Positions 47,048-56,243 of a stretch of DNA of 64,000 nucleotides are shown here, one piece after another. The stretch is taken from NCBI RefSeq assembly GCF_016702655.1, contig NZ_JADJDO010000013.1, forward strand, positions 62,001-126,000. The letters run 5' to 3'. The stretch comes from Ideonella sp. (lineage in GTDB: Bacteria; Pseudomonadota; Gammaproteobacteria; Burkholderiales; Burkholderiaceae_C). How positions within the stretch are numbered: the stretch's first letter is position 1; each line of letters begins with the position of its first letter. Below the pieces are notes generated by a model. The model searched no databases, was not told the origin of the DNA, and was given only the letters and a program-made list of their open reading frames with translations. Position numbers and translations under genes: made by a program.

Positions 47048-47602
47048 TCAGACGCGCTTGCGGTACTCGTGCGTGCGCGTGTCGATCTCGATCTTGTCGC
47101 CGCTTTCGACGAACAGCGGCACCGCGATCTCGAAGCCGGTGGCGATGGTGGCCGGCTTCATCACCTTGCCCGAGGTGTCGCCCTTGACGGCGGGCTCGGT
47201 CGTGACCTCGCGCACGACGGTGGTGGGCAGCTCGACCGAGATCGCCTTGCCGTCGTAGAACACCACTTCGACCGGCATGTTGTCCTCGAGGTACTGGATC
47301 GCGTCGCCCATGTTTTCGGCCTCGACCTCGAACTGGTTGTACTCGGCGTCCATGAACACGTACATCGGGTCGGCGAAATAGGTGTAAGTGCAATCCTTCT
47401 TGTCGAGCACGATCTGGTCCATCTTGTCGTCGGCCTTGTAGACGACCTCGGTGCCCGAATTGGACAGCAGGCTCTTCAACTTCATGCGCACGGTGGCGGC
47501 ATTGCGCCCGCCGCGGCTGTATTCGGTCTTGAGCACGACCATCGGGTCCTTGGCATTCATCATGATGACGTTGCCGGCGCGGATTTCCTGTGCGATCTTC
47601 AT
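47048..47602 (-). CDS. efp: Elongation factor P
   Basis: A 184-residue translation factor that relieves ribosome stalling at proline runs. The start MKIAQEIRAGN and the tip loop SRGGRNAATV are typical of the arginine type; the modified residue is Arg33 here, equivalent to Arg32 in Pseudomonas. AGGAA lies 5 nt before the ATG. The frame is open upstream but the conserved start is at 47602. earP, the enzyme that rhamnosylates this Arg, is directly upstream on the same strand. Confidence 0.97.
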   Translation of the reverse strand: MKIAQEIRAGNVIMMNAKDPMVVLKTEYSRGGRNAATVRMKLKSLLSNSGTEVVYKADDKMDQIVLDKKDCTYTYFADPMYVFMDAEYNQFEVEAENMGDAIQYLEDNMPVEVVFYDGKAISVELPTTVVREVTTEPAVKGDTSGKVMKPATIATGFEIAVPLFVESGDKIEIDTRTHEYRKRV

Positions 47603-47667
47603 CTGGTTTCCTCGACTTGCGCTGGTTCGTGAGCCGGACCATCCGGCATTGCGCAAAGCCTTGAATT

Positions 47668-48738
47668 TTAAAGCATTTCTACCACCAGACCGAGCAGTTG
47701 GGTGGTCAGATCAGGGGCCACGGCCAGGCCGTCGCGCCATTGCTCGCAATGCGACTGCCATCGCGCGAGTGGTGGCAGACCGGGCGCCAGCGGCCCGAAG
47801 CCGTTCCAGCCCAGCATCAGCGCACGCAGCGGGTCCGCGACGCGCGCGTCGCCATCGGCCAGCATGCGGTCGAGGAAGGCGAGCAGCTTGGCTCGATGCG
47901 AGCCGTCTTGCTGCGGGTAGATCTGCCACACGAACGGCCGGCCGGCCCATTGCGCGCGCACGAACGAATCTTCGCCGCGCACGAAATTCAGGTCGCACGC
48001 CCGGAGCAGATGGTCGTACTCGGTCTGCGCGAGCCAGGGCAGGCACCGCACGCGCAGTGCGCCGCGGCGCAGTGCCGGGCCGAGCGCTGCGGCAATTTGT
48101 TCGGTCGCAGCGCCGGGCGCGGCCAGCAGCAGGGTCGGCGCCGCGCACAGGCGATCCACCAACGCGGGCAGGGCCGGGTTGGCGTAGCAGAACAGGCTCA
48201 CCAGGCGCTCGCCCGCCTGCGGCGCAACGCCGTTCGCGGCCAGCCAGTGCGCGCGATCGAAGTCGCGCAGGCGCGCCAGCAGCCCCGGCTCGCACAGCAG
48301 CCCGCCGGTGTGCGGCGTGAAGCCGGGATAGAAGAAGCGCCTTTCGAGCGTCTTGCCGCCGGCAAGCGTCACCGGCGACGGCAGGCCGTGGCTGCGCTCG
48401 ACGTACGCTTCGGCGCTCAGGTACTCGAGGTTGATCCACGCCGGCGCAGGCTGGCGTGCCGCCATCCGTTCGACGAAGCGGGGCGGCAGGTCGCAGCCGA
48501 AGGTCTCGACGACGACCGCGCCCGGTGCGAGGTCCGGCGCGGGCTCGGTCCAGGCGACGAGCTCGACGCCAGCCTGGCCCGAGGGCGCCATCCAGGCCAG
48601 CGCGCGCGCGTCGTCGACCCACAGTCGTACGCGCTCGCCGCGCGATGCGAGATCGGCGGCGAGGCGCCATGCGACGCCGAGGTCGCCGTGGTTGTCGATC
48701 ACGCGGCAGAACAGGTCCCAGGTGCGCGGCATGGGCAT
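47668..48738 (-). CDS. earP: EF-P arginine rhamnosyltransferase EarP
   Basis: A 356-residue glycosyltransferase that attaches rhamnose from dTDP-L-rhamnose to EF-P Arg. The N-terminal catalytic aspartates are Asp15 and Asp19 in DLFCRVIDNHGDLG, and the C-terminal site RGEDSFVRAQWAG carries the conserved Glu. WQIYPQQDGSH completes the nucleotide site. The ATG at 48738 is chosen; another ATG lies 6 nt downstream and a GTG 24 nt upstream. Together with efp (66 nt downstream) it forms the usual pair. Confidence 0.93.
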   Translation of the reverse strand: MPMPRTWDLFCRVIDNHGDLGVAWRLAADLASRGERVRLWVDDARALAWMAPSGQAGVELVAWTEPAPDLAPGAVVVETFGCDLPPRFVERMAARQPAPAWINLEYLSAEAYVERSHGLPSPVTLAGGKTLERRFFYPGFTPHTGGLLCEPGLLARLRDFDRAHWLAANGVAPQAGERLVSLFCYANPALPALVDRLCAAPTLLLAAPGAATEQIAAALGPALRRGALRVRCLPWLAQTEYDHLLRACDLNFVRGEDSFVRAQWAGRPFVWQIYPQQDGSHRAKLLAFLDRMLADGDARVADPLRALMLGWNGFGPLAPGLPPLARWQSHCEQWRDGLAVAPDLTTQLLGLVVEML

Positions 48739-48772
48739 GGCGGGGATTATCGGTAGCGGCACAATCGAAACA

Positions 48773-50680
48773 ATGACTCAATCAGCGCCAGCGGACGATG
48801 ACGCAGCAGCGGCCGGCGCCGTGCGCGCGCGCCTGCTCGCGGAGGTTGCCGCACTGCCGGCGCGGCCGGGCGTGTACCGCTACTTCGACGCCCAGGGCGG
48901 CGTGCTCTACGTCGGCAAGGCGCGCGACCTGAAGAAGCGCGTCTCGAGCTACTTCCACAAGAACCACGCCGGCACGCGCATCGGCCTGATGGTCGAGCGC
49001 ATCGCGCGCCTCGAGACCACCGTCGTGCGCTCCGAGGCCGAGGCGCTGCTGCTCGAGAACAACCTCATCAAGGCGCTCAACCCGCGCTACAACATCCTCT
49101 TTCGCGACGACAAGAGCTACCCCTACCTGAAGATCACCGCGCCGCCGCCCGGCGTTGCGCCGACGACGGGTGCGGCGTACGCGCGCGTGGCCTACTTCCG
49201 CGGTGCGGTCGACCGCCGGCATCACTATTTCGGCCCCTACCCGAGCGGCTGGGCGGTCAAGGAGACGATCCAGCTGCTGCAAAAGGCATTTCGACTGCGC
49301 ACCTGCGAGGACACGGTGTTCGCCAACCGCAGCCGGCCCTGTTTGCTGTACCAGATCCGGCGTTGCTCGGCGCCTTGCGTGGGCCACATCGCGCGCGCCG
49401 ACTATGCGCGCGATGTCGACGATGCCGAGCGCTTCCTGCGCGGCGAGGCGGGCGAAGTGTTGGGCGCGCTGCAGGCGCGCATGATGGCGCACGCCGACGC
49501 GCTTGAATTCGAGCGCGCAGCCGAGCTGCGCGACCAGATCGGCGCGCTGTCGCGCGTGCTGCACCAGCAGGCCGTAGAGGTCAACTCGGGCGCCGCGTTC
49601 GACAAGGATGCCGACGTGCTCGCCGCGCGGGTGCAGGGCGGCCGGGCCTGCGTCAACCTGGCCATGGTGCGCGGCGGGCGCCATCTCGGCGACCGGCCGT
49701 ACTTTCCGTCGCACGTCGATGCGCTGACCCCCGAGACCCAGGTCCTCGAGGCCTTCCTCACGCAGCACTACACCGCCACGCCACCGCCGCCGCTATTGGT
49801 GCTGAGCCAGGCGGTCGACAAAGACCTGATCGCTGCGCTCGGCGAGGCCAGCGGCGTGCGCATTGCGGTGCTGCACCAGCCGCGCGGCCAGCGCCGCGAC
49901 TGGCTCGAGATGGCCGGGCACGGCGCCGAGATCGCGCTCGCGCGCCTGCTTGCCGAAGAGGGATCGCAGCAGGCGCGCACGCGCGCGCTCGCCGACGCGC
50001 TCGAGCTCGAGGTGGACGACCTCGCCCGCCTGCGCATCGAATGCTTCGACATCAGCCACACCGCGGGCGAGGCGACGCAGGCCTCGTGCGTCGTCTTCGA
50101 GGGCCACAAGATGCAGAGTGCGCAGTACCGGCGCTACAACATCGAAGGCATCACCGGCGGCGACGACTATGCCGCGATGCGCCAGGTGCTGACGCGCCGC
50201 TACGCCAAGCTCGCCGAGCAGCCCGATGCACGCCTGCCCGACCTCGTGCTCGTCGACGGCGGGCGCGGCCAGGTGGCGATGGCGCGCGAGGTGTTCGAGG
50301 AGCTCGGCCTCGACTTGTCGCTGATCGTCGGCGTCGAGAAGGGCGAGGCGCGCAAGGTCGGGCGCGAGGAACTCGTGTTCGCCGACGGCCGCGCCAAGGT
50401 GGCGCTCGCGCCCGACTCGGCGGCGCTGATGCTGATCGCCCAGATCCGCGACGAGGCGCACCGCTTCGCGATCACCGGCATGCGGGCGCGGCGCGCAAGC
50501 GTACGCACCGGCGGCAGCCGGCTCGAGGAGATCGCCGGTGTCGGGCCGAAGAAGCGCAGCCGGTTGCTGCAGCGCTTCGGCGGGGCGCGCGGCGTGGCCG
50601 ACGCGAGCGTGCAGGACCTGATGACGGTCGAGGGCATCTCGAAGGATCTGGCGGAGGACATCTACCGTGCGCTCCATTGA
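48773..50680 (+). CDS. uvrC: UvrABC system protein C
   Basis: A 635-residue excision nuclease subunit making both incisions around DNA damage. The N-terminal GIY-YIG domain reads ARPGVYRYFDAQGGVLYVGKA. The central UVR segment is DALEFERAAELRDQIGALS, the RNase-H-like C-terminal nuclease has ECFDISHTAGEATQAS and LVDGGRGQV, and the end has a helix-hairpin-helix pair (IAGVGPKKRSRLLQRFGG). The ATG at 48773 is chosen over the longer open frame. It is divergent from earP (34 nt between starts). pgsA follows. Confidence 0.97.
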   Translation: MTQSAPADDDAAAAGAVRARLLAEVAALPARPGVYRYFDAQGGVLYVGKARDLKKRVSSYFHKNHAGTRIGLMVERIARLETTVVRSEAEALLLENNLIKALNPRYNILFRDDKSYPYLKITAPPPGVAPTTGAAYARVAYFRGAVDRRHHYFGPYPSGWAVKETIQLLQKAFRLRTCEDTVFANRSRPCLLYQIRRCSAPCVGHIARADYARDVDDAERFLRGEAGEVLGALQARMMAHADALEFERAAELRDQIGALSRVLHQQAVEVNSGAAFDKDADVLAARVQGGRACVNLAMVRGGRHLGDRPYFPSHVDALTPETQVLEAFLTQHYTATPPPPLLVLSQAVDKDLIAALGEASGVRIAVLHQPRGQRRDWLEMAGHGAEIALARLLAEEGSQQARTRALADALELEVDDLARLRIECFDISHTAGEATQASCVVFEGHKMQSAQYRRYNIEGITGGDDYAAMRQVLTRRYAKLAEQPDARLPDLVLVDGGRGQVAMAREVFEELGLDLSLIVGVEKGEARKVGREELVFADGRAKVALAPDSAALMLIAQIRDEAHRFAITGMRARRASVRTGGSRLEEIAGVGPKKRSRLLQRFGGARGVADASVQDLMTVEGISKDLAEDIYRALH

Positions 50681-50723
50681 CGAGGCGGCACGGGGCAGGG
50701 CCGAAGTTCGGCACAATCGGCGC

Positions 50724-51290
50724 ATGTTCTTCAACCTCCCCACGCTGCTGACCTGGGCCCGCATCGTCGCCATCCCGCTCATCGTGGGCGTCTTCTACCT
50801 GCAGCTCGAGCCGGGGCTGCAGAACCTCGTGGCCACGGTGCTGTTCGTCGTCGTCGCGATCACCGACTGGCTCGACGGGTATCTGGCGCGGCGGCTCAAC
50901 CTTACCTCGTCGTTCGGCGCCTTCCTCGACCCGGTGGCCGACAAGTTCCTCGTCTGCGCCGCGCTGCTCGTGCTCGTGCACCTGAACCGCGTGCACGCGC
51001 TGGTCGCATTCGTGATCATCGGGCGCGAGATCGCGATCTCGGCGCTGCGCGAGTGGATGGCGCAGATCGGCGCCTCGCGCAGCGTCGCGGTGCACATGCT
51101 GGGCAAGGTCAAGACGGCCGTGCAACTGGTGGCGATCCCTTTCCTGCTCTTCGACGGGACGCTGTTCGGCGTCATCGACACCCATTTCTGGGGCACGCTG
51201 CTGATCTACGCCGCGGCGGTGCTGACGATCTGGTCGATGGTCTACTACCTGCAGAAGGCGCTGCCCGAAATCCGGGCCAAGGCGGGTTGA
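50724..51290 (+). CDS. pgsA: CDP-diacylglycerol-glycerol-3-phosphate 3-phosphatidyltransferase
   Basis: A 188-residue membrane enzyme for the committed step of phosphatidylglycerol synthesis. The CDP-alcohol phosphotransferase motif is DWLDGYLARRLNLTSSFGAFLDPVAD in the form D-x2-D-G-x2-A-R-x8-G-x3-D-x3-D (split here only for description). About five membrane helices are present. It lies 43 nt after uvrC, a common gamma/betaproteobacterial order. Its TGA is followed at once by the ATG of repeat A5. Confidence 0.95.
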   Translation: MFFNLPTLLTWARIVAIPLIVGVFYLQLEPGLQNLVATVLFVVVAITDWLDGYLARRLNLTSSFGAFLDPVADKFLVCAALLVLVHLNRVHALVAFVIIGREIAISALREWMAQIGASRSVAVHMLGKVKTAVQLVAIPFLLFDGTLFGVIDTHFWGTLLIYAAAVLTIWSMVYYLQKALPEIRAKAG

Positions 51291-51368
51291 ATGACAGCCC
51301 CAAGCTCACTGCGTTCGCGCCCCCCGGGGGGATGTCAGTCGGCTTGGGGCGGCCCGGCGCTCGACTGA
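51291..51368 (+). repeat. Dispersed mini-ORF repeat, family A, copy A5
   Basis: A 78-nt, 25-codon ORF starting MTAPSSLRSRPPGG and ending GGPALD then TGA. Its ATG directly follows the pgsA TGA, and its TGA lies 1 nt before the GTG of the next gene. It thus fills the intercistronic space exactly and could carry ribosomes from pgsA to the exporter gene. Confidence 0.8.
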
Positions 51369-51369
51369 C

Positions 51370-52266
51370 GTGTCTTCGTCCACCATGCGCGGGCAGCGCT
51401 GGCTGCGCGCGATGCCCTGGGTCTTCGTGCTGATCTGGAGCACCGGCTTCATCGTCGCGCGCTACGGCATGGCGCATGCGCCGCCGATGTCGTTCCTGGC
51501 GCTGCGCTTCGCGCTGTCGATCATCTGCTTCGCGGCCTGGATCGCGCTCGCGCGCCCGGCCTGGCCGCGCGACCGGCGCCAGGCAGCGCACCTGGCCGTG
51601 GTCGGCTTGCTGATGCAGGCCGGCTACCTCGGGGGTGTGTGGAGCGCCGTCAAGGCGGGCATGGGGGCGGGCACTGCCGCGTTGATCGTCGGCCTGCAAC
51701 CGGTGCTGACGGCGCTGTGGTCATCGCGCACAGGTGCGCGCGTGTCGGCGGGTCAATGGACGGGCGTTGCGCTCGGCCTGGCAGGCGTATTGCTCGTGCT
51801 GCGGCCCAAGCTCGGCGTCGGGGAGCTCGATGCGACCAACTTCGCGCTCGCGCTGCTCGCGCTTGCGTCCATCACCGCCGGCACGCTGTACCAGAAGCGC
51901 TTCGCGGGCACCTGCGACGTGCGTACCGCAAGCCTGCTGCAGATGCTCGCCGCGCTCGCGGTGACGCTGCCGCTGGCATGGCTGGAGGCGCAGCCCATCA
52001 CCTTCGCGCCGGCACTCATCGGTGCCCTCGCCTGGTCGGTGCTGGGGCTTACGCTCGGCGGGAGCTCGCTGCTCTATCTGCTGATCCAGCGCGGTGCGGC
52101 GACGCAGGTGTCGAGCCTGATGTACCTCGTGCCGCCTTGCACTGCGCTGATGGGCTGGCTGCTGTTCGGCGAGCTGTTCACCGCCGGCATGGCGGTCGGC
52201 CTGGCGCTGGCGGCGGCGGGCGTCGCGCTCGTCATCGGGCCGGCGCGCAGGGCCTCGGCGGGATAG
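51370..52266 (+). CDS. EamA-family (drug/metabolite) exporter
   Basis: A 298-residue transporter with about ten membrane helices: PWVFVLIWSTGFIVARYGMA at the start, LLMQAGYLGGVWSAVKAGMG, and SSLMYLVPPCTALMGWLLFG in the second EamA repeat. The GTG at 51370 or the ATG at 51385 could be the start; the first is 1 nt after the repeat stop. The compound transported is unknown. It is not closely similar to the EamA protein at 14935-15843. Confidence 0.87.
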   Translation: MSSSTMRGQRWLRAMPWVFVLIWSTGFIVARYGMAHAPPMSFLALRFALSIICFAAWIALARPAWPRDRRQAAHLAVVGLLMQAGYLGGVWSAVKAGMGAGTAALIVGLQPVLTALWSSRTGARVSAGQWTGVALGLAGVLLVLRPKLGVGELDATNFALALLALASITAGTLYQKRFAGTCDVRTASLLQMLAALAVTLPLAWLEAQPITFAPALIGALAWSVLGLTLGGSSLLYLLIQRGAATQVSSLMYLVPPCTALMGWLLFGELFTAGMAVGLALAAAGVALVIGPARRASAG

Positions 52267-52376
52267 TCGCGCGCGCGTCGACAAAGCAGACTTGACGTGG
52301 CGCATGTCAACCTTGGTAACCCTGCGCAGCCCCCGAAAGAAGGGGTTGCGAATCGACTTAGAATCCGCTTCCGCGC

Positions 52377-52406
52377 TTGACAGGCAAGGGGACACGCGGC
52401 TGTAAT
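52377..52406 (+). promoter_or_regulatory. Candidate sigma-70 promoter of hupB
   Basis: TTGACA (52377-52382) is followed after 18 nt by TGTAAT (52401-52406), 85 nt before the hupB start. Both boxes are close to consensus, and HU genes are strongly expressed. The 224-nt gap here is the longest before any gene in this part of the window. Confidence 0.5.
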
Positions 52407-52490
52407 GAACCGCGCTCCAGGGACTGCCGCAAAGCGCCCGAATACCCGATCGGCCATGCGTCGTGAACCACACTCCAGAGGGGACTCTTC

Positions 52491-52763
52491 GTGAACAAAT
52501 CCGAACTGATTGAGCACATCGCCCGCCAGGCCGACATTTCCAAGGCTGCGGCAGCGCGCGCCCTGGAGGCCGTGATCGGCGGTGTGAAGTCGACGCTCAA
52601 GAAGAACAACAGCGTGTCGCTCGTCGGTTTCGGAACGTTCAGCGTCAGCAAGCGCGCGGCGCGCACCGGGCGCAACCCGCGCACCGGCGCGGCGATCAAG
52701 ATCAAGTCGGCCAAGGTGCCCAAGTTCCGCCCCGGCAAGGCGCTCAAGGACTTCGTGAACTGA
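52491..52763 (+). CDS. hupB: HU family DNA-binding protein
   Basis: A 90-residue histone-like protein that bends and packs DNA. The start MNKSELIEHIARQADISKA, the core VGFGTFSV and the DNA-binding arm ARTGRNPRTGAAIKIKSAK are standard. Length is normal for HU-beta. The start is taken as the GTG/ATG-type codon at 52491, with AGAGGGGA upstream. It is followed by tRNA-Val after 45 nt. Confidence 0.96.
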   Translation: MNKSELIEHIARQADISKAAAARALEAVIGGVKSTLKKNNSVSLVGFGTFSVSKRAARTGRNPRTGAAIKIKSAKVPKFRPGKALKDFVN

Positions 52764-52808
52764 GCTTGGCCGTCCGGCCCTGCAGGCGCGGGTCCGGCAT
52801 CGATCTCG

Positions 52809-52884
52809 GGGTGCTTAGCTCAGCCGGTAGAGCGGCGCCCTTACAAGGCGTAGGTCGGCGGTTCGAACCCGTCAGCACCCACCA
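52809..52884 (+). tRNA. tRNA-Val (anticodon TAC)
   Basis: A 76-nt cloverleaf. The acceptor stem is GGGTGCT/AGCACCC, the D-arm begins TAGCTCAGCCGGTAGAG, the anticodon loop is CTTACAA with TAC, the T-arm contains GGTTCGAACC, and CCA is encoded. Confidence 0.97.
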
Positions 52885-53050
52885 CCGAGACCGGCACGCC
52901 GTGCCGCTCGCAGTCGGTAGAATCGGCCCGGACCGCATGTACCGGCTGTCGAAGGCGAACCTCGGTTCGCCTTCGTCGCTTCCGGCGTGACGCGCCGACG
53001 CGGGCCTGCCGCGGCGCCCACCTTCCGACATCCCCTGTTCGAGGCTCTCG

Positions 53051-54967
53051 ATGTTTGATTTCTTCCGCAAGCACATGCGCGTCATGCAGTTCGCGCTCGT
53101 GCTGCTGATCCTGCCGTCGTTCGTGTTCTTCGGCATCCAGGGCTACAGCCGCTTCGGCGAGGGCGGCAACGCGACCGTCGCCACGGTGGCCGGGCAGGCC
53201 ATCACGCAGGCTGAGCTCGACGCGGCGCATCGCGAGCAGGTCGATCGCATGCGGCGCCAGGCACCGAATGTCGACGCGAAGTTCTTCGACACGCCTGAGA
53301 TGCGCCAGCGCACGCTCGACGAGATGGTGCGCGAACGGGTCACGCTCGCCGCGGCCGGCAAGCTCAACCTCACGACCACCGACGACCGGCTGCGCCGGCT
53401 GTTCGTCTCCGACCCGCAGTTCGCCTTCCTGCGCAACCCGGACGGCAGCGTCAACAAGGATGCGCTGGCGCAGCAGGGCATGTCGTCCGAGATGTTCGCG
53501 CAGCGCCTTGCGCAAGATATCGCGCAGCGCCAGGTGCTGCTCGGCGTGTCGGGCAGCGCGTTCGCGCCGGTCGGCGCCAGCACGACCGCGATGGACGCGC
53601 TGCTCCAGCAGCGCCAGGTGCAGGTGATCCGCTTCGACGCCAAGGACTATGCGGCGAAGATCGTGCCGACCGACGCCGAGCTTCAGGCCTTCTATGACAA
53701 CCCCGCCAACGCCGCGCAGTTCATGGCGCCCGAGCAGGCGACGATCGAGTACGTGGTGCTCGATCTCGACACCATCAAGAAGGGCATTGCCGTCAACGAA
53801 GACGACCTGCGCAAATACTACGAAGAGAACGCAGCACGCTACACGACGCCCGAGGAGCGCCGCGCGAGCCACATCCTGATCAAGGCCGACAAGGACGCGC
53901 CCGCCGCCGAGCGCGACAAGGCCAGGGCCAGGGCCGAAGCGCTGCAGGCCGAGGCAAAGAAGAACCCGGCCGCCTTTGCGGAACTGGCGAAGAAGAACTC
54001 CGACGATCCGGGCTCCGCCGAGCGCGGCGGCGACCTCGACTTCTTCGGCCGCGGCGCGATGGTCAAACCCTTCGAGGACGCGGCCTTCGGGCTCAAGCCG
54101 GGCGAGGTGAGCGCCGTCGTGCCGACCGACTTCGGCTACCACGTGATCGTCGTCACGGCGACGCGTGGCGGCGAGAAGCGCAGCTTCGAGGCGGTGCGCG
54201 CCGAGATCGAGGACGAGGTCAAGCGCCAGCTCGCGCAGAAGCGCTTTGCCGAGGTAGCGACCGAGTTCACCAACACCGTCTACGAGCAGCCCGACAGCCT
54301 GCAGCCCGTGGTCGACAAGCTCAAGCTCGAACTGCGCAGTGCGCAGGGCGTGCAACGCGCACCGAAGCCCGGCGCGACCGGGCCACTCGCGTCGCCCAAG
54401 TTTCTCGAGCAACTGTTCGGCAACGAAGCGCTGCGCAACAAGCGCAATACCGAGGCCGTCGAGACCGGCCCGAGCCAGCTCGCGTCGGGCCGCATCGTCA
54501 GCTACGCGCCGGCGCGCAAGCTGCCGTTCGCCGAGGTCAAGGCCAGGGCGCAGGCGGGCGTGGTCGCCGAGATGGCCGCTGCCCAGGCGCGCAAGGCGGG
54601 CCAGGCGCGCCTTGCCGCGCTGCAGCAGGCGCCCGACGGCGCGCTCGCCGCGCCTGCAGTCGTGGTCTCGCGCGTGCAGCGCCGCGACCTGCCGCCGCCG
54701 GTCATCGATGCGGTAATGCGCGCCGACACGGGCAAGCTGCCGGCGCTGGTGGGCGTGGATCTGGGTGAAGGCGGCTACGCGGTCGCGCGCATCGACAAGG
54801 TTCTCGGCCGCGACCCGGCGGTCGCCGACCTGAGCCAGCTCTCGACGCAGTATGCGCAGGCCTGGGCCGAGGCAGAGACCACGGCCTACTACAACGCGCT
54901 CAAGACGCGCTTCAAGGTCGAGGTCAACGCCCCTGCAGCCGGCGAGGCGGCCTCGGCGCCCAGATAG
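53051..54967 (+). CDS. ppiD: Periplasmic folding chaperone / peptidyl-prolyl isomerase PpiD-like
   Basis: A 638-residue inner-membrane-anchored protein. It has one N-terminal helix (MQFALVLLILPSFVFFG), a SurA_N-like chaperone region (VAGQAITQAELDAAHREQVD), and a parvulin domain at about residues 265-365 (RRASHILIKADKD, GGDLDFFGRGAMVKPFEDAA, DFGYHVIVV). It assists folding of proteins leaving the Sec translocon. The gene stands between tRNA-Val and tRNA-His. Length is normal. Confidence 0.92.
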   Translation: MFDFFRKHMRVMQFALVLLILPSFVFFGIQGYSRFGEGGNATVATVAGQAITQAELDAAHREQVDRMRRQAPNVDAKFFDTPEMRQRTLDEMVRERVTLAAAGKLNLTTTDDRLRRLFVSDPQFAFLRNPDGSVNKDALAQQGMSSEMFAQRLAQDIAQRQVLLGVSGSAFAPVGASTTAMDALLQQRQVQVIRFDAKDYAAKIVPTDAELQAFYDNPANAAQFMAPEQATIEYVVLDLDTIKKGIAVNEDDLRKYYEENAARYTTPEERRASHILIKADKDAPAAERDKARARAEALQAEAKKNPAAFAELAKKNSDDPGSAERGGDLDFFGRGAMVKPFEDAAFGLKPGEVSAVVPTDFGYHVIVVTATRGGEKRSFEAVRAEIEDEVKRQLAQKRFAEVATEFTNTVYEQPDSLQPVVDKLKLELRSAQGVQRAPKPGATGPLASPKFLEQLFGNEALRNKRNTEAVETGPSQLASGRIVSYAPARKLPFAEVKARAQAGVVAEMAAAQARKAGQARLAALQQAPDGALAAPAVVVSRVQRRDLPPPVIDAVMRADTGKLPALVGVDLGEGGYAVARIDKVLGRDPAVADLSQLSTQYAQAWAEAETTAYYNALKTRFKVEVNAPAAGEAASAPR

Positions 54968-55002
54968 AGTCGGACCGCGCCGCTATACTCGCTCTCTCAG
55001 CG

Positions 55003-55078
55003 GTGGCTGTAGCTCAGTTGGTAGAGTCCAGGATTGTGATTCCTGTCGTCGTGGGTTCGAGTCCCATCAGCCACCCCA
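55003..55078 (+). tRNA. tRNA-His (anticodon GTG)
   Basis: A 76-nt cloverleaf. The acceptor stem is GTGGCTG/CAGCCAC, the anticodon loop ATTGTGATT holds GTG, the T-arm has GGTTCGAGTCC, and CCA is encoded. A genomic G precedes position 1 (the G-1 identity element, 55002) opposite discriminator C73, as expected for tRNA-His. A TATACT box at about 54984 may be its -10. Confidence 0.96.
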
Positions 55079-55266
55079 AAGAATGGCATTCAACAATCTG
55101 GCGTTGTTGAGGATGTGGGGCAACGACGGCACGATAGTGCCGCATCCACAGCTGAAGGGGCCAGGCTTCTGCGCCGCCCGAGACGCTTGCAGGGCATGCC
55201 CGCAGCCTGGGTTGACCGTCGGCGCGGGCAGCCAATCGCTGGTGCGCCGTCTCTTTCGATCGACCC

Positions 55267-55455
55267 TCAGCCCATCAACAGTGCGGCAACGATCAGCGCC
55301 AGCGCGAGGCCCTGGAATCCGACCCGCATCGACATCCATTGCGCGCTCGTGCGGTGGGCAATCTCGCCATGGTTGGCCATCGCGGCAACACCCAGGACGA
55401 GCGAGCCGACCACGCACAGCGCGGCCAGGCTGACCAGAAACGCCATCATGCTCAT
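55267..55455 (-). CDS. Small twin-transmembrane protein, HIG1-like
   Basis: A 62-residue protein with two membrane helices (MAFLVSLAALCVVGSLVLGV and MRVGFQGLALALIVAALLMG) linked by a short basic-polar loop (NHGEIAHRTSAQW). The layout resembles HIG1-type respiratory supercomplex factors and 'twin transmembrane' proteins found in Burkholderiales. AAGGAGG lies 6 nt before the ATG at 55455, which sets the start. It stands alone. Function is inferred only from fold type. Confidence 0.75.
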   Translation of the reverse strand: MSMMAFLVSLAALCVVGSLVLGVAAMANHGEIAHRTSAQWMSMRVGFQGLALALIVAALLMG

Positions 55456-55747
55456 GATGCCTCCTTCGAACTGGCTGCGGCGCGCAGAGTGGGTCTGGTG
55501 CCCGGATCGAAGCACCGCAGCGGGCGATCTCCCTGTCGTGCGAAGCTACTCCTCGACCAAAGCCGGACCTTGACCTGCCGCAAACCGCCTGCACGCGCGT
55601 GCTGGCGGTGGATCAGTTCGCGTCGACCCGCGAGCGTACGGGTTGGGCTCGCGGCGCGAGTCCGGACCGGTGCGGGCGCGTCGCTGTCCGGCCGCGGTGG
55701 GTGGCCTTGCGCCCGTAGCGGTGTCGACGCAGCCGCGCGGCGCAGCG

Positions 55748-56233
55748 CTACCCCAGGCGCTTGGCCAGTGCCTCGAGTTCAGCCAGCACCGAGTCGGCCA
55801 GCGCCGGGAACTCCTTCAAGGCCGCGCTGGCGGCCTTGGCGTCCTGCTTGGCCTGCGCCTTCGTCGCGTCGAACAGCTTCCCGAGTTCGGGGTCCTTCTC
55901 GAAGGCCGCGTTGACGGCCTTGCTCTTGCCCGCGGCAGCCAGCGCGGACTCCTCCGACGCCGTCCGCTCGGCCGCCACGCGCAGGCGCTGCGTGCTGGCT
56001 TCGAGCGCCTGCTTGGCAAAGCCGATGAAGCTTGCCATCGCCTCGGCGGCAATCGTGCTCGCGTCGGCGGCGGCAGCCGCGCCGCCGCCGGGCAGCACGA
56101 GGACGGCGCCCGGCGCAAGCCGCTTCAGGTCCAGATGCGGATTGAGCGCCTCGAGCGCACCGGGCGCAGCCTTGGCACTCGCGGCAACGATGCGCTTGGC
56201 GTCGCTGACCTTGTCGATGCGGACGATCTTCAT
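55748..56233 (-). CDS. Small LysM-like protein of the tail locus
   Basis: A 161-residue protein. The N-terminal 50 residues look like a degenerate LysM unit (AAPGALEALNPHLDLKRLAPGAVLVLP). The rest is helical and Ala/Glu/Lys-rich (about 60-160), probably coiled. LysM-like proteins near contractile-tail genes often join tail parts or bind peptidoglycan. It starts 11 nt after the beta-helix gene on the same strand and is the last gene of that operon within this window. No signal peptide is seen. Confidence 0.6.
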   Translation of the reverse strand: MKIVRIDKVSDAKRIVAASAKAAPGALEALNPHLDLKRLAPGAVLVLPGGGAAAAADASTIAAEAMASFIGFAKQALEASTQRLRVAAERTASEESALAAAGKSKAVNAAFEKDPELGKLFDATKAQAKQDAKAASAALKEFPALADSVLAELEALAKRLG

Positions 56234-56243
56234 GCTGTGCTCC

